16,255 nucleotides of DNA, taken from CAZMOK01 sp964644135 (lineage in GTDB: Bacteria > Bacteroidota > Bacteroidia > Bacteroidales > JAGOPY01). Location: assembly GCA_964644135.1 (NCBI GenBank), contig CAZXWD010000072.1, positions 1 to 16,255 of the forward strand, written 5' to 3'. Made by a program: the position numbers and the translations under genes. Positions 16,005-16,255 of this stretch are shown one piece after another (positions within the stretch are counted from its first letter, which is position 1; each line of letters begins with the position of its first letter). The notes under the pieces are model-generated. The model had not been told where the DNA came from. It did not search any database and was given only the letters and a program-made list of their open reading frames with translations.

Positions 16005-16255
16005 ATGGATGCCGGGGATCGGAGACATATCATCCAGAAGCAGGTGCTGGAGTTCCGGTGGGCTGAAGCCGGAAAAGGCCGGACAGCCCTTGACGAACTG
16101 AACGAAAAGTTTGAAAATGAGATAAAGCCGGGGATTGAGAGGGTTTTTGAAAAGCTTGACCGTGCAGGACAGGTCATCAGGCTTGACAAGGTTGAGCTGG
16201 ATATCGGAACTATTACCCGGGACCAGTATGAACAGGGACTTGGTGAACTTATTTC
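16005..16255 (+). CDS. Contractile injection system tape-measure protein (Afp14/Pvc14-like), 3' end outside the window
   Basis: Only the first 83 codons are present; the reading frame is open to the right edge. The start ATG follows the upstream stop by 1 nt. The N-terminus has the recognisable eCIS tape-measure signature: RHIIQKQVLEFRW (7-19), a helix including LDELNEKFENEIKPGIERVF (29-48), and IRLDKVELDIGTI (58-70). In this family the conserved N-terminal region is followed by a long, variable helical part whose length sets the tube length. The full length, the C-terminus and the particle length therefore cannot be judged here. Identification is from the motif pair plus its place after the baseplate genes. 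Confidence 0.88.
   Translation, partial: MDAGDRRHIIQKQVLEFRWAEAGKGRTALDELNEKFENEIKPGIERVFEKLDRAGQVIRLDKVELDIGTITRDQYEQGLGELI

Noticed and set aside
136..16255. Interpretation as a prophage or a type VI secretion system
   Set aside because: There are no capsid, portal, terminase, integrase or lysis genes and no TssJLM or TssBC genes in view; DUF4255, DUF5908 and the eCIS-type tape measure point to an extracellular system.

Overview
The window holds most of the structural operon of an extracellular contractile injection system (eCIS), a phage-tail-like nanomachine related to the Serratia antifeeding prophage (Afp), the Photorhabdus virulence cassettes (Pvc) and the eCIS loci of Bacteroidota. 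Thirteen complete genes and one truncated gene, all on the + strand, fill the sequence from position 136 to the right edge. Intergenic gaps run from overlapping ATGA junctions up to 50 nt, so this looks like one transcription unit. The host is most likely a member of the Bacteroidota. The evidence is the gene order, heavy use of AGG for arginine, weak or absent Shine-Dalgarno sites with A-rich leaders, and a TTG-N20-TAnnTTTG promoter-like pair upstream of the first gene. The genus cannot be named from the sequence.

Layout: a short upstream region with a candidate promoter (1-135); the DUF4255 (Afp16/Pvc16-type) tube/sheath terminator (136-702); an unrecognised 348-residue protein (706-1752); a single contractile sheath protein (1770-3182); two tube proteins, Afp1-like and Afp5-like (3233-3664, 3686-4132); a 52-residue DUF5908 microprotein (4137-4295); an Afp7-like tube/baseplate protein with a C-terminal LysM-like domain (4297-5034); a VgrG-like hub and spike (5031-6779); a PAAR tip (6787-7074); a gp25-like wedge protein (7082-7510); two large baseplate wedge proteins, Afp11/gp6-like and Afp12-like (7507-10635, 10638-13253); an unrecognised 904-residue protein with an LHGYGTVCGLEV N-terminal domain (13289-16003); and the first 83 codons of the tape-measure protein (16005 to the edge).

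How the genes work together (family knowledge): the hub, spike and PAAR tip with the gp25, gp6-like and Afp12-like wedges form the baseplate. The LysM protein and the Afp5-like ring join the baseplate to the inner tube. The tube grows to a length set by the tape-measure protein, the sheath polymerises around it, and the Afp16-like protein caps the end. Contraction drives the tube and spike into a target. The AAA+ ATPase (Afp15 type), any dedicated fibre and any effector or toxin genes are not in this window and would be expected beyond the right edge or elsewhere.

The known parts are conventional. The least explained are the 348-residue protein between terminator and sheath and the 904-residue protein between the baseplate and tape-measure genes. 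No RNA gene, CRISPR array, insertion sequence or convincing terminator was seen.
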